A DNA stretch of 64,000 nt from Rhizobium sp. SG_E_25_P2 (GCF_029892285.1 NZ_JARXVM010000014.1:93039-157038), one strand, 5' to 3'; positions 17,384 to 25,665 are shown, counted from the stretch's first letter. Numbers and translations: made by a program. The notes: generated by a model from the letters alone, not told the origin.

Positions 17384-18571
17384 ATGACGTCGCCATCCGC
17401 CGCCCGCTTTCGCCTTCTCGCGCCCCTGGCGCTCTGCCAGATCATCGGCTGGGGAACGACCTTCGACATGCCCGGCGCGCTCGGCCGCATCATCGCCGCC
17501 GATCTCGGCTTTTCCAACGAAGCGGCCTTTGCCGGCTTGAGCGTGATGATGATCGTCTCGGGCCTTGCCGGCCCCTGGGCCGGCCGGCTTTTGAAGGCGC
17601 GCGGCGCCCGCTTCTGCCTGATCACAGGCGCCTGCACCATGAGCGCGGGCCTCACAATCATCGCCGCCGCGCAGGGCCTTTTTCTCTATGGGCTCGGCTG
17701 GCTGGTGGTAGGGCTGGGCGCGGCGCTAGGTCTCTCGGCCTCCGCCCACACCGCCGTGGTCGAGCGCGAAGGCCTCCGCGCCAAGGCGTCGATCTCACTG
17801 ATGATGATCGTCACCGGCCTGTCGGCGGCGCTGTTCTGGCCGCTGCTCAGTCTCGTCAATGCCAGCTTCGGCTGGCGGATCGCGGTGCTGATGGGCGCGG
17901 CCCTGCAGATCGGCCTCTGCGTTCCGCTCTATCTGCTCGCGCTTCCCGATGCGCCGCCACAGCCACCTCAGGAAACGCAATCACCCACATCGGCGCCTGC
18001 CGAGACCGCCAAAGCCGGGCGCAACACGTTTCTGCTGCTCGCCGCCGTCTCCACGCTGTTCACGCTGGTCACCTTCGGCCTGTCGCCGATCCTGATCGCG
18101 CTGTTGACCGCCAGCGGCGCGGCCCCGGCGCTCGCGCTCAGCCTCGCCTCGTTCCGCTCGGCGCTCGGCGTCACCGCCCGGCTCGGCGATATCCTCTTGG
18201 GCAGGCTCAGCACGCCGCCGCGCGCCATGGCCGGCGCCTGCCTGCTGCTACTGCTGGCCTTCGCAGCGCTGGCCTTCGGCGCGCCGTCGCTTGCAGCGCT
18301 CATCCTGTTCATCGGCCTTTACGGCTTCGGCTCCGGCGTCGGCACGGTGGCCCGCACCGTCCTGCCGCTCAGCCATTTCTCGGCCAGCGATTTCGGGCTG
18401 ATGTCCAGCCGCATCGCGCTGCCGCAAAACATCGCCACCGCCTTCGCCCCGGTCGCCATGACCGCGCTTCTCGATCGCGCCGGCCCCATGGCCGCATTGT
18501 CGGCGGCGGCGCTGCTCACTCTGGCCGCGCTCGCCTGCCTCTGGGGACTGCAGAGAGGGAGGCGCTCATGA
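17384..18571 (+). CDS. MFS transporter
   Basis: 395 residues, about 12 hydrophobic segments, with an MFS-like GxxxxRxGR variant after helix 2 (GPWAGRLLKARG) and a longer cytoplasmic loop in the middle rich in Pro/Gln/Ser. It resembles sugar/drug-efflux MFS members, but the substrate cannot be told. It is on the opposite strand to the GTA genes and sits between gp9 and TacAT as cargo. Its stop overlaps the end of the convergent tacT by 6 bases. Confidence 0.82.
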   Translation: MTSPSAARFRLLAPLALCQIIGWGTTFDMPGALGRIIAADLGFSNEAAFAGLSVMMIVSGLAGPWAGRLLKARGARFCLITGACTMSAGLTIIAAAQGLFLYGLGWLVVGLGAALGLSASAHTAVVEREGLRAKASISLMMIVTGLSAALFWPLLSLVNASFGWRIAVLMGAALQIGLCVPLYLLALPDAPPQPPQETQSPTSAPAETAKAGRNTFLLLAAVSTLFTLVTFGLSPILIALLTASGAAPALALSLASFRSALGVTARLGDILLGRLSTPPRAMAGACLLLLLAFAALAFGAPSLAALILFIGLYGFGSGVGTVARTVLPLSHFSASDFGLMSSRIALPQNIATAFAPVAMTALLDRAGPMAALSAAALLTLAALACLWGLQRGRRS

Positions 18572-19078
18572 CTCCCGGTCAAGCGCCGCGATCAGGTCAC
18601 GCATGGGCAGGATCAGCGCCCGGTCGAGCCCCCTAACCTTGCGAAAGCCCCATCTCAGGTAAAATGCTTCGGCAGCCTCATCGAGAGCATGCACCAGCAC
18701 CGCCCGCGCGCCAACGTGATCGGCGGCAAGCGCCGCCACCGTCAGGGCATGAGCCATCATGGCCCCGCCCAGCCCCTGGCCCTGGCATCGCTGATCGACG
18801 GCCAGACGCCCGAGCACGATCACCGGGATCAATCGCGGCGCGCCATGGCCGCCGATCGCCCTGTCCACACTCGCCCGCTCGATATCTCCGGCGGCCAGCG
18901 AACAATAGGCGACGACGCGCTCTCGCTCGTCGGCGATCACATAGGTGCGGGCAAAGCCTTCGCTCTCGCTGGCCAGCCCCAATTTTTGCAGATAGTCATC
19001 CAGCGACGGCTGCCCGCAGTGAAACTCGGCGACCTGATGGCGCGCAGACAGTTTCGTCGGGCGCCGATAGAGCGTCAA
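18566..19078 (-). CDS. tacT: TacT-type GNAT toxin
   Basis: 170 residues. TacT hallmarks are seen: FHCGQPSLDDYLQ near the N-terminus, RLIPVIVLGRLAVDQRCQGQGLGGAMMAHAL with the acetyl-CoA loop QRCQGQGLG, and EAFYLRWGFRKV at the end. TacT toxins acetylate aminoacyl-tRNA. It overlaps the antitoxin gene by 4 bases, in the family's usual order. It sits between gp8 and the MFS gene. Confidence 0.88.
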   Translation of the reverse strand: MTLYRRPTKLSARHQVAEFHCGQPSLDDYLQKLGLASESEGFARTYVIADERERVVAYCSLAAGDIERASVDRAIGGHGAPRLIPVIVLGRLAVDQRCQGQGLGGAMMAHALTVAALAADHVGARAVLVHALDEAAEAFYLRWGFRKVRGLDRALILPMRDLIAALDRES

Positions 19079-19350
19079 TCAAGCCACTCCCGCGTCCGGC
19101 GCATCAGACGCTTGAGCCCGTCATTCATCCTTGCGGGTTCGGCCAGAAGCGCGTCGATCTCGTCGAACACCTCGTCCGATAGCGTCAGCCGCGTCCGCTC
19201 CATCAACGCCTGTTCGGCCGCCGCCTGCGCAACTTCGGTCACGAAGGCGGTCATCGTCTTGCCCTTCAGCGCCGCCGCCTGCTGAATGGTCTTCAGCGCC
19301 GAAGCCTCCATGCGAAATGTCACCGTCTCGGTCTTGCGGATCGCGCCCAT
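19075..19350 (-). CDS. tacA: TacA-type DUF1778 antitoxin
   Basis: 91 residues from the ATG at 19350 (AGGAGC upstream); an earlier in-frame ATG at 19395 lies inside the promoter region. The DUF1778 RHH begins RKTETVTFRMEASALKTIQQAA (core TVTFRMEAS) followed by KGKTMTAFV. It neutralises TacT and binds DNA. The TGTCATGACA palindrome at 19390-19399 is a plausible operator, placed across the end of the gp8 gene. Confidence 0.85.
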   Translation of the reverse strand: MGAIRKTETVTFRMEASALKTIQQAAALKGKTMTAFVTEVAQAAAEQALMERTRLTLSDEVFDEIDALLAEPARMNDGLKRLMRRTREWLD

Positions 19351-19389
19351 CGAAAAGCTCCTGCTCATCAGGGCAAAAACCAACCATGG

Positions 19390-19413
19390 TGTCATGACAT
19401 TGTCAATACACTC
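19390..19413 (-). promoter_or_regulatory. tacAT promoter/operator embedded in the gp8 3' end
   Basis: On the minus strand TTGACA (-35-like, about 19408-19403) is followed by the perfect palindrome TGTCATGACA at 19390-19399, 40 bases before tacA. The gp8 stop codon lies inside it, so the TA module carries its own control element within the GTA transcript. Confidence 0.5.
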
Positions 19414-19799
19414 ACCACCGCCCTGACCCCGAGCTCGACCAGAACAGCCCCGCTCCCCTCCTTTCGCCGTGCGGCGGATGTCCGGAGCGCCAGCCGCGCC
19501 AGCCCGCCGCTCTCGAGCGCCAGATCGGCGCCGTCGAGCGCCCGGGCTGCGCAGGCGGCGATTGCCTGCGCCTCGGCCCGTCCCATCGCCCGCGACCAGG
19601 CCTCGAAGCTCAGCAGATGCTCCTCCACCCCCTCGGCCAGCACTTTCGCCTCGCTTTTCGACAGCAGCAGATAGGGCATGGCGCGCGCGCTGCGGTGATG
19701 GTCGAACACGCCGTCGGCGCCCACCAGCGCCATGAGTTCAGCGTCGGCGGTGAGCCTCGCGAAAACAGTCTTTTGCAGAGCATTCAGGAGCGCGCTCAT
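19392..19799 (-). CDS. GTA gp8: DUF3168 tail completion protein
   Basis: 135 residues. DUF3168 pattern: ALLNALQKTVFARLTADAELMALVG at the start, VFDHHRSARAMPYLLLSKSEAKVLAEGVEEHLLSFEAWSR in the middle (key parts PYLLL and HLLSFEAWSR). It is the tail terminator or completion protein of RcGTA. It overlaps gp7 by 4 bases; downstream the GTA order is broken by TacAT and MFS. Confidence 0.9.
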   Translation of the reverse strand: MSALLNALQKTVFARLTADAELMALVGADGVFDHHRSARAMPYLLLSKSEAKVLAEGVEEHLLSFEAWSRAMGRAEAQAIAACAARALDGADLALESGGLARLALRTSAARRKEGSGAVLVELGVRAVVSVLTMS

Positions 19800-20131
19800 G
19801 TCTCGCCCTCCGTCACGCGGCAGACCAGAAAGCGGCCCGTCTCGTCGGGATCATGCAGCGTGCGGATCACGAACAGCCGTCCGCCCTTGCGAAAGCGCAT
19901 GCCGGGTTGGACGACGCCGCTCCAGCGGATCCAGATGCGATGGGTGATCGTCTGGCGCTCGACGCCGCCGGTTTCCGCCACCGTATCGGCCACCGGCTCG
20001 ATCCTCGCCCAAAGGCTGGCCGCAACGGCGTGACTCCGCGTCACCCCGCCCTGCCCGTCCGGCGTTTCCACTGGTGACTCCAGGTCAAGCCGCGCCGTCA
20101 ACTGGCCCGCATCGAAAAATCGCGTCAGCAT
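19796..20131 (-). CDS. GTA gp7: head closure / head-tail adaptor protein
   Basis: 111 residues with the SPP1 gp16-like head-closure pattern: AGQLTARLDLESPVETPDGQGGVTRSHAVAASLWARIEP (key elements RLDLESP and SLWARIEP), then HRIWIRWSGVVQPGMRFRKGGRLFVIRTLHDPDETGRFLVC. It joins the portal/connector ring to the tail. The stop overlaps the gp8 start, and gp6 ends one base upstream. Confidence 0.92.
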   Translation of the reverse strand: MLTRFFDAGQLTARLDLESPVETPDGQGGVTRSHAVAASLWARIEPVADTVAETGGVERQTITHRIWIRWSGVVQPGMRFRKGGRLFVIRTLHDPDETGRFLVCRVTEGET

Positions 20132-20132
20132 G

Positions 20133-20702
20133 TCAGAGCCTCATCATCCGATAGGGCGCGATCAATCGGTCGTAACCATCAGGCACGCCCGCCGGCTGCA
20201 TTTCAGTGGAAACGACGGCGCGAAAGCCGTGCATCAGCGCCACATGCGTCAGCATCGCCCGTTTCAGCGTGTCGGGAATATCCGCGCCGGTGTCGCCGAA
20301 GCCGGCGGTGAAATCCACCTCGACGCCGTTCATCGCGCCCCGCGTCTCCGGCCGCCGCTTCAGCCACAGCCGCGCCGGCCGCGCCTCTCCGTCGAGCACA
20401 TGCCCAGTGAGATCGGCGAGCCCCTCGGCGCCGTCGGCGTCGAAGATCCTGACCGCGTCCACGGCCGTCACCGGTCCGCGCGCAATCTCGATCGGTCCTG
20501 TCAGCGGCCAGCGGTCGAGATAAAGCCGCATCGGCCGGCGGATCAGCGCAAGCCCGCTCACCTGTTCGAGATGTTCGCGCGCGGTCACGATCAGGCTCGC
20601 GATCAGCCCGTCCTCGTCGGCATGGTCGATCTTCAGATGCGTCTTGGCCTGGGCGAGCGTCAGCGGCTCGGCGCCGGGCGGCGCGAGGTTGATGATGGTC
20701 AT
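20133..20702 (-). CDS. GTA gp6: head-tail connector
   Basis: 189 residues. The gp6-like connector family signature EPLTLAQAKTHLKIDHADEDGLIASLIVTAREHLEQVSG is clear (key elements LAQAKTHLKI and ARE..EQVSG), followed by a beta-rich half ending in IAPYRMMRL. It sits under the portal as the first connector ring. Order and length match RcGTA gp6. A RIME-like repeat separates it from the capsid gene upstream. Confidence 0.92.
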   Translation of the reverse strand: MTIINLAPPGAEPLTLAQAKTHLKIDHADEDGLIASLIVTAREHLEQVSGLALIRRPMRLYLDRWPLTGPIEIARGPVTAVDAVRIFDADGAEGLADLTGHVLDGEARPARLWLKRRPETRGAMNGVEVDFTAGFGDTGADIPDTLKRAMLTHVALMHGFRAVVSTEMQPAGVPDGYDRLIAPYRMMRL

Positions 20703-20754
20703 GGGAGGTCCTTGGAAAGGGAGAATGTCTGGGTAGCGAGGTGAGACAAAGCTG

Positions 20755-20898
20755 TGCTCCGCCCCTCATCCCCCTGCCGGGACCTTCTCCCCGCGCCGGC
20801 GGGGAGAAGGAGGATGGAGCGCCGACATTGCCACAATCGCCCTTCTCCCCGCTCGCGCGGGGAGAAGGTGGCGGCAGCCGGATGAGGGGCTGTGCACG
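20755..20898. repeat. RIME-like intergenic palindromic repeat, copy 1
   Basis: Two inverted-repeat modules: CCCCTCATCCCCCTGCCGGG... with CTTCTCCCCGC...GCGGGGAGAAGG stem-loops, closed by GGATGAGGGGC. The same pattern recurs at 22430 and 54304. This is the rhizobial RIME type of mosaic element. Here it lies between capsid gp5 and gp6. Confidence 0.85.
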
Positions 20899-20947
20899 CC
20901 GTCAGCGGAAAGAGCCGCGCGTAGCGGCGCCAAAGAGTGGCGCCGGC

Positions 20948-22207
20948 TCAGCTCGCCGAAAACTTCACCAGCTTGATCGCCTCGAAATTCTGCACGCCGC
21001 CGCCCACCCGCTTGGTGGTGTAGAACAGCACATAGGGTTTGGCCGAATAGGGATCGCGCAGCACCCGCACGCCGAGACGGTCGACGACCAGATAGCCGGC
21101 GCGGAAATCGCCGATGGCGATCGCCAGCGCATTGGCCGCAATGTCGGGCATATGCTCGGCCTCCGCCACCGGGAAGCCCATCAGCGAGGCCGGCTCGCCC
21201 ACCGCCGCCGGCGGGCGCCAGAGATAATTGCCGTCGGCGTCCTTGAATTTGCGGATCGCCGCCTGGGTCGTACGGTTCATCAGATAGGTGGCGTTCTGGC
21301 GATGGCCGGCCTTCAGCGCATAGGCCGCGTCGATCAGCACATCGGCCGGGCCGGCGGAGGAGAAGGCGCCTACCGCGCCGGTGGCGACATAGCCGAGATT
21401 GCCCCAGCTCCAGCCCGCATTGGCGACCGACGTGTAGGCGAGCACGCCCTTGGGCTTGGAGACGCCGTTGCCGGTCACGAAGGCGGCGCTTTCCTGTTCG
21501 GCAAAGGCGATTTCCACTTCGGACGCGATCCAGTTTTCGATGTCGACGGCGGCGTCGTCGAGCAGGGTCTGGGTGGCCGCCGGCATGGCGTAGAGCTCCA
21601 TCGTCTCGAAGGAGAGTTCGGTCAGCGCGGCCGCCGCCGTCTCCGTCCGCGCCGCCGTCTCCGCCGCCCAACCGGTGGTCATGCCCGAGGTCGAGAACGG
21701 CTTTTTCAGCACATGGGTGGAGACCTGCCGCACCGTGGCCAGCGCCCGGATCGGCGAGACCACAGCCAGCCGGCGGCCGATCTCGCCATCGGTCTCCTCG
21801 GGCACGAGATAGCCGCCATCGGCATTCGATCCCGCCGACATCGCCTTCTGTTCCAGCGACCGCAGTCCCGCCTCGTCGCCGCGACGGATATAGGCCTCAA
21901 ACGCGCTCTTATGCTCGCCGCGCTCAGCCCCGTCGCGCCCGCCCGAAAGACGCGGCCGCGCCTGTTTCAGCGTCAGCTGGTCGAGCATGGATTTCTGCTC
22001 GTCGACGGCCTTGTTGATGCGCTCCACCTTGTCGCGGGTCACGACATCGGCGCTCAGCTTGCGCTCGATCTCGTCGAGCCTGACATCATTGGCCTCCTTG
22101 AAGGCGTCGAACGCATGCATGAAGCCGTCAAAGGCATCCGCAATCGCATCCGGCGCCGCCTTGATCTCGGGCGCCGTCATTTTGGGCGCTGTCTGGGCAT
22201 GGGTCAT
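20948..22207 (-). CDS. GTA gp5: HK97-type major capsid protein
   Basis: 419 residues from the ATG at 22207 (AAAGGA at good spacing). The N-terminal about 110 residues are the helical scaffold (delta) domain cut off during maturation. The mature part begins near a GSNADGGYLVPEE motif and holds the HK97 fold (SPIRALATVRQVS, AFVTGNGVSKPKGVLAY, TTQAAIRKFKDADGNYLWRP, core KDADGNYLW). It ends in FEAIKLVKFS. The protease gp4 is upstream in the cluster. A terminator-like hairpin stands in the leader. Confidence 0.94.
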   Translation of the reverse strand: MTHAQTAPKMTAPEIKAAPDAIADAFDGFMHAFDAFKEANDVRLDEIERKLSADVVTRDKVERINKAVDEQKSMLDQLTLKQARPRLSGGRDGAERGEHKSAFEAYIRRGDEAGLRSLEQKAMSAGSNADGGYLVPEETDGEIGRRLAVVSPIRALATVRQVSTHVLKKPFSTSGMTTGWAAETAARTETAAAALTELSFETMELYAMPAATQTLLDDAAVDIENWIASEVEIAFAEQESAAFVTGNGVSKPKGVLAYTSVANAGWSWGNLGYVATGAVGAFSSAGPADVLIDAAYALKAGHRQNATYLMNRTTQAAIRKFKDADGNYLWRPPAAVGEPASLMGFPVAEAEHMPDIAANALAIAIGDFRAGYLVVDRLGVRVLRDPYSAKPYVLFYTTKRVGGGVQNFEAIKLVKFSAS

Positions 22208-22224
22208 TCCAAGTCCTTTCCATG

Positions 22225-22248
22225 AAAAAAGGGCCCCGAAGGCCCCTT
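22225..22248 (-). terminator. Terminator-like hairpin in the capsid gene leader
   Basis: On the minus strand AAGGGGCC-TTCG-GGGCCCTT (8-base stem with one mismatch) runs into TTTTTT, 18 bases before the gp5 start codon. It could end read-through from upstream or act as an attenuator inside the GTA transcript. Confidence 0.6.
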
Positions 22249-22429
22249 GGTGAAGATGAATTTGAGAATGGGGTTCGCGGGCGGGGGGCCACACCCCTCT
22301 CTTCCGTCATCCTCGGCCTTGTACCGAGGATCTGAGCCATCGAACAAAATCAAGACGTTGCAGATGCGCGGGACAGGCCCGATCATGACGGCGGCGGCAA
22401 ATATGGCCTTTCCACGGGCAACGGCCTGC

Positions 22430-22570
22430 ACAGCCCCTCATCCCCCTGCCGGGACCTTCTCCCCGTAGAACGGGGAGAAGGAGGATGTGGCAAGGACGGC
22501 GCTCCATCGCCCTTCTCCCCGCAGGCGCGGGGAGAAGGTCCCGGCAGGGGGATGAGGGGCCGTGCACGAC
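22430..22570. repeat. RIME-like intergenic palindromic repeat, copy 2
   Basis: Same mosaic element as at 20755 and 54304: CCCCTCATCCCCCTGCCGGG, two CTTCTCCCCG stem-loops, and the mirrored CCCGGCAGGGGGATGAGGGG end. The 22249-22592 interval holds no other feature I can support. Confidence 0.85.
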
Positions 22571-22592
22571 GCGTCAACGCGATCTCAAGAAC

Positions 22593-22928
22593 CTAGCTCA
22601 GCGCCTCGATCCCCTTGCGCCGGATGAGATCGAGCAGCACCAGCACCGGCCCGGACGGCGTCTTTACGCCGCGTTCGAGCTGCGACACATAGCCGGCGCT
22701 GACATTGAGCCGCCGCGCAAACACCGCCTGGCTGAGCCGCGCCTTCTCGCGCATCGCCCGGATGTCGGGTCCGGAGGGAATATCGATGCGGATCTCCCGC
22801 TCCTCCTCCGGCAGATGGCGCAGCGTGATCTGCGCCAGCGTCTCGTCGTCGATGATCCCGCCGCGGTGAAAATCCGGGGCGGTTTCCAGAATGGCCTCGC
22901 GCAGTCGCCTTCTCTCGTCGTTACGCAT
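22593..22928 (-). CDS. XRE-family antitoxin of a HigBA-type pair
   Basis: 111 residues from the ATG at 22928. An N-terminal helical part (RNDERRRLREAILETAPDFHRGG) is followed by an XRE helix-turn-helix: PDIRAMREKARLSQAVFARRLNVSAGYVSQLERG (key parts LSQAVFARRL, YVSQLERG). This is the antitoxin/repressor of a HigB-type pair. The toxin gene upstream is frameshifted, so this antitoxin is now functionally orphaned. The start overlaps the end of the toxin reading frame, as in intact relatives. Confidence 0.8.
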   Translation of the reverse strand: MRNDERRRLREAILETAPDFHRGGIIDDETLAQITLRHLPEEEREIRIDIPSGPDIRAMREKARLSQAVFARRLNVSAGYVSQLERGVKTPSGPVLVLLDLIRRKGIEALS

Positions 22929-23291
22929 GATCGATCTCCTTGAGGCGTTCTTCCGCCACCGCGCATTCAAGCCCAGCCGCATCCAGCGCCAGCAGGTTGC
23001 GGGCGAGGTCGCGAAGGGTCTCCAGCTCATCCACCCCGATATTGCCCCGATCGCTCTTCTCAAAGCCATACACAAACACCGCCCGGTCGCCGCGCCGGAT
23101 GGCGATCAGCGTCGGTAACCGCCAGAGCGCCCCTGACCGACCCGTCCGACCCGTTGCTTGATCACACCGCCGCCGAGATCGGCGTCAACAAGCCCGCGTT
23201 CGGCGCGGGTGATCGCCTCGATCAGCGCCGCCTCCGCAATCCCGGCGCGCCGAACGAATTTCGCCATCCACCGGGTCATGAAGACGCGCAT
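22921..23291 (-). pseudogene. Frameshifted RelE/HigB-type toxin
   Basis: Frame one, from ATG 23291, reads MRVFMTRWMAKFVRR..AERGLVDADLGGG..GQGRSGGYRR and then stops at 23106. The expected continuation (TLIAIRRGDRAVFVYGFEKSD..) is open in the next frame, beginning at about 23112, and runs to a stop at 22921-22923 that overlaps the antitoxin start. Deleting one base in TACCG-ACGCTG explains it: restored, the protein would have 123 residues, the usual length. It is either a genuine inactivation or a sequencing error. The downstream antitoxin is intact. Confidence 0.85.
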
Positions 23292-23321
23292 GCCGACCTC
23301 CGCCGATTGGCAAACTATAGT

Positions 23322-23864
23322 TCATTGTGCGAGTGTTTCAAGCCGCCGCGTCGCCGCGCGAATGCGTCCGGCAAGCCCCAGCGCCTTGACCGCACTCACC
23401 CGCGCGCCCGGCAGCATGGGAAAGGTGACGATCGAAATCTCCCAGAGATCCGCCTCGAGGATCCGCCGCACGCCGCTTTTCGCATCCGCTTTGGCCCGCA
23501 CCGTCTCGAAACCGATCGACAGCCCGTCGAGCGCTTTTGCGCGCATCAATTCGCGCACCTCCCGCGCCCGCGCCACGCCGTCCGACAACAATCCCTCGAC
23601 ATAAAGCCCGCGCGCATCCTCCCGGATCGTCCGCCACACGCCGATCGGCTCGGCCGGATCATGCTGATAGAGCATCCGCACACCGTCGGCACCGCGCCGC
23701 GCCAGCGATTTCAGAAACGCCCCGCGCTCGACGCTGTCGCGGCCGAGATCCGTTTCGCCGAACAGACTGGCGTAACCGGAAAACGCGCCGCCTGCGTCCA
23801 GCATCTTCAATTCGGGCAAAGCGAAGCGTCGCCCGGCGCGTCCGCCGATCGCGGTGCTGATCAT
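23322..23864 (-). CDS. GTA gp4: HK97-type prohead protease
   Basis: 180 residues from ATG 23864 (AGGAG upstream). Family elements: FSGYASLFGETDLGRDSVERGAF (core GYASLF..D..D), MLYQHDPAEPIGVW with the catalytic His, and a MRAKALDGLSIGFE block with the conserved Ser, then LWEISIVTFPMLPGARV. It trims the capsid scaffold domain. The C-terminal tail is Arg/Ala-rich. TumEA is divergent from it, and the broken HigBA lies downstream before gp5. Confidence 0.93.
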   Translation of the reverse strand: MISTAIGGRAGRRFALPELKMLDAGGAFSGYASLFGETDLGRDSVERGAFLKSLARRGADGVRMLYQHDPAEPIGVWRTIREDARGLYVEGLLSDGVARAREVRELMRAKALDGLSIGFETVRAKADAKSGVRRILEADLWEISIVTFPMLPGARVSAVKALGLAGRIRAATRRLETLAQ

Positions 23865-23934
23865 GACAAACTCCTGGATTGTGGGAGGGGAGCGCCGAAT
23901 TGACAGCCCCCGAAGCCTATGGTGGAATATTGGA

Positions 23935-24225
23935 ATGAAGGCGGCTTTGATCATCCGAGAACGGAGACTGTTCGCCGACGGTTTCATCATGGAAATGGTG
24001 ATCTGGCGCGTGCCAAAACCCGTTCCGCCTGTATGGCATGGTTTCAAGTACCGCTTCTTCTATGGTCGTCCCGGAGAACGGCTGATCGGCTACGACAACG
24101 AACGCGGCAAGGGAGATCACCGTCATTATTTGGGCGTGGAAGAGCGCTACGAATTCACCAGCATCGAAAAGCTGCTCGACGATTTCGCCGAGGCGGTTTC
24201 GAACCTGAGGGGAGAGCCCATTTGA
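23935..24225 (+). CDS. tumE: TumE-type toxin (DUF6516)
   Basis: 96 residues from ATG 23935; the open frame upstream runs into the divergent gp4 start and is unlikely. The DUF6516 core is clear: IMEMVIWRVP, HGFKYRFFYG, RLIGYDNERGKGDHRHY (short parts MEMVIWRVP, GFKYRFFYG, YDNERGKGDHRHY). TumE proteins are toxins paired with a winged-helix antitoxin, usually gene order toxin then antitoxin, as here. The stop overlaps the antitoxin start. Confidence 0.85.
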   Translation: MKAALIIRERRLFADGFIMEMVIWRVPKPVPPVWHGFKYRFFYGRPGERLIGYDNERGKGDHRHYLGVEERYEFTSIEKLLDDFAEAVSNLRGEPI

Positions 24226-24569
24226 CCAAGGTGGATGTCCATGTCGCCGAACCGTTCTCCGCATCCCGCCGTCGAATTCTCGATGCGCTGGCAAAGTCGG
24301 ACGCCGGCGAAACCGTCAGTGAATTCCACATCGTGTTTCCGGACTGGACCACGCTGGCCTCGGTCATGACGCCAAGCCGTCTGGCGCTCTTGCGCCATCT
24401 TCATGCGCATCCCCGATCAAACGTCGCGGATTTGGCGCGCGGCCTGGAACGCGACGATAAAAGCGTCAATGACGATGTCGCGGCGCTCATGGCTGCGGGG
24501 CTGATCGACCGAGACGATTTCGGCCTCAGCGCCACCTATGGCGAAATCCGCGCGTCGATTGCGCTGTGA
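24222..24569 (+). CDS. tumA: TumA-type winged-helix antitoxin
   Basis: 115 residues from a TTG start at 24222 that overlaps the tumE stop and has GGGGAGA upstream. The wHTH region is MTPSRLALLRHLHAHPRSNVADLARGLERDDKSVNDDVAALMAAGLIDRDD (key parts LALLRHLHAHP, VADLARGLERD, VNDDVAALMAAGLI), the HVO_A0114-like DNA-binding family found beside TumE. It is probably the repressor of its own operon. The pair is on the plus strand, between the GTA protease and RelB/YafQ. Confidence 0.82.
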   Translation: MTKVDVHVAEPFSASRRRILDALAKSDAGETVSEFHIVFPDWTTLASVMTPSRLALLRHLHAHPRSNVADLARGLERDDKSVNDDVAALMAAGLIDRDDFGLSATYGEIRASIAL

Positions 24570-24747
24570 GGCGGCGAAATGACCAGGAGCCGTTGAGCAT
24601 CTTGCCATTAATGGCCGTCACGCGCTGCGGGCAAGTATGCTCTGCGCCATCTCATTCTCCCAAGGAGGATGAGATGGAGGCGGCCAAGATCCGAACATTG
24701 ATCGGCCAGCCGCGATGCATTAGATTGGGTTCGTCAGGAGAACCGCG

Positions 24748-25011
24748 ATGGGCGCTCGAACAATCGTCAAGACGGATATCGATGCTACCGTAGAGAATGA
24801 GGCTTCGGCTGTTCTCGCGGCCATGGGTTTATCCGTGTCCGACGCTGTGCGCCTGATGTTGACGCGCGTGGCTCGCGACAAGGTCCTTCCATTCGAGCCA
24901 TTGTCGCCACGGGAAACAACGACCGAGGCCATGGCTGAAGCCCAGGCCGGAGGCCTGAAGTCGTTTCATTCCATCGAAGATCTGATGGCCGATCTTCATG
25001 AGGACGATTGA
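24748..25011 (+). CDS. relB: RelB/DinJ-type antitoxin
   Basis: 87 residues. RelB/DinJ features: IVKTDIDATVENEASAVLAAMGLSVSDAVRLMLTRVARDKVLPFEP (core LAAMGLSVSDAVRLMLTRVA), a RHH followed by the toxin-binding tail. AGGAGA precedes the ATG. The gene overlaps the toxin gene by 14 bases. About 180 bases of apparently empty DNA, with a TTGATC..TTAGAT promoter-like element, lie before it. Confidence 0.87.
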   Translation: MGARTIVKTDIDATVENEASAVLAAMGLSVSDAVRLMLTRVARDKVLPFEPLSPRETTTEAMAEAQAGGLKSFHSIEDLMADLHEDD

Positions 25012-25279
25012 GCGAACATCGCAGTTCAAACGGGATTTCAAGCGAGAAATGAAGGGCCGAAACGCCGATCGCTTGGAGAGCGATCTCGTGGTCATTCTGC
25101 GCGCGCTTGCGCATGACGATCCGCTTCCGGCAAAAGCCCGCGACCATGGTCTCACAGGCGATTGGATTGGCCACCGCGACTGCCACATACGTCCCGACCT
25201 CGTCCTTATCTACCGCAAGCCGACCCCCGACATCTTACAATTGGTTCGCCTTGGATCCCATTCAGAGCTGGGTCTGTAA
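24998..25279 (+). CDS. yafQ: YafQ-type mRNA interferase toxin
   Basis: 93 residues. The YafQ group shows TSQFKRDFKREMKG near the N-terminus, LPAKARDHGLTGDWIGHRDCHIRPDLVLIYRK (core HGLTGDWIGHRDCHIRPDLVLIYR) with the catalytic His pair, and a LVRLGSHSELGL tail. It cleaves mRNA on the ribosome in known members. It is coupled to relB by overlap. All key residues appear present. Confidence 0.88.
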   Translation: MRTIERTSQFKRDFKREMKGRNADRLESDLVVILRALAHDDPLPAKARDHGLTGDWIGHRDCHIRPDLVLIYRKPTPDILQLVRLGSHSELGL

Positions 25280-25299
25280 ACCTGACCAAGTCGCCCCCC

Positions 25300-25665
25300 T
25301 CACCCCTTCTCCCGCCCCCACCGTCTCGCCAGCCGCTCGATCAGCCCCAGCCCCCACCAGGCGGTCACGCTCACGCTGGCCGCCCCCGTCAGCATCACCT
25401 CCGAGGGCGAGAGCGCGGCGGTCACGCCCAGGCGCTGGGCCAGCCACACCCCGGCCGGGCCGCCGAAGATGACGCCGGCGATCAGGCCGGTGGCGAAGCG
25501 GGCGGCGGCCTCGCGCATGCCGCGCGGCAGCATATAGACGAGCGACAGCGCCGCTCCGGCAGAAGCGCCGGCGGCGCGCTCCATCCAGAAGCCGGGGTCC
25601 TGGGTCAGGTCAGCCATCGTTAACAGTTTCACGGTATCATCCCTCCAATTGTCCAGGCCGGTCAT
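25300..25665 (-). CDS. Small membrane protein of the GTA cluster (DUF6107-like)
   Basis: 121 residues with two or three hydrophobic segments (AGASAGAALSLVYML, ATGLIAGVIFGGPAGVWL and a C-terminal MLTGAASVSVTAWWGLGLIERL). It matches the small membrane protein seen between portal and protease in rhizobial GTA clusters (RcGTA gp3.5 position); the family label is from memory. GGAGAGG precedes ATG 25665; a GTG at 25632 with GGAGGG is also plausible. No function is known. Confidence 0.68.
   Translation of the reverse strand: MTGLDNWRDDTVKLLTMADLTQDPGFWMERAAGASAGAALSLVYMLPRGMREAAARFATGLIAGVIFGGPAGVWLAQRLGVTAALSPSEVMLTGAASVSVTAWWGLGLIERLARRWGREKG

Noticed and set aside
20741..22225. 494-codon plus-strand open frame opposite the capsid gene
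   Set aside because: It mirrors a clear capsid gene, is His/Arg/Gly-rich and has no domain. High-GC DNA often gives long antisense frames.
20755..22570. RIME-like repeats as IS ends or attachment sites
   Set aside because: The elements are short mosaic palindromes found three times in intergenic spots with no gene inside; they fit the rhizobial RIME type.
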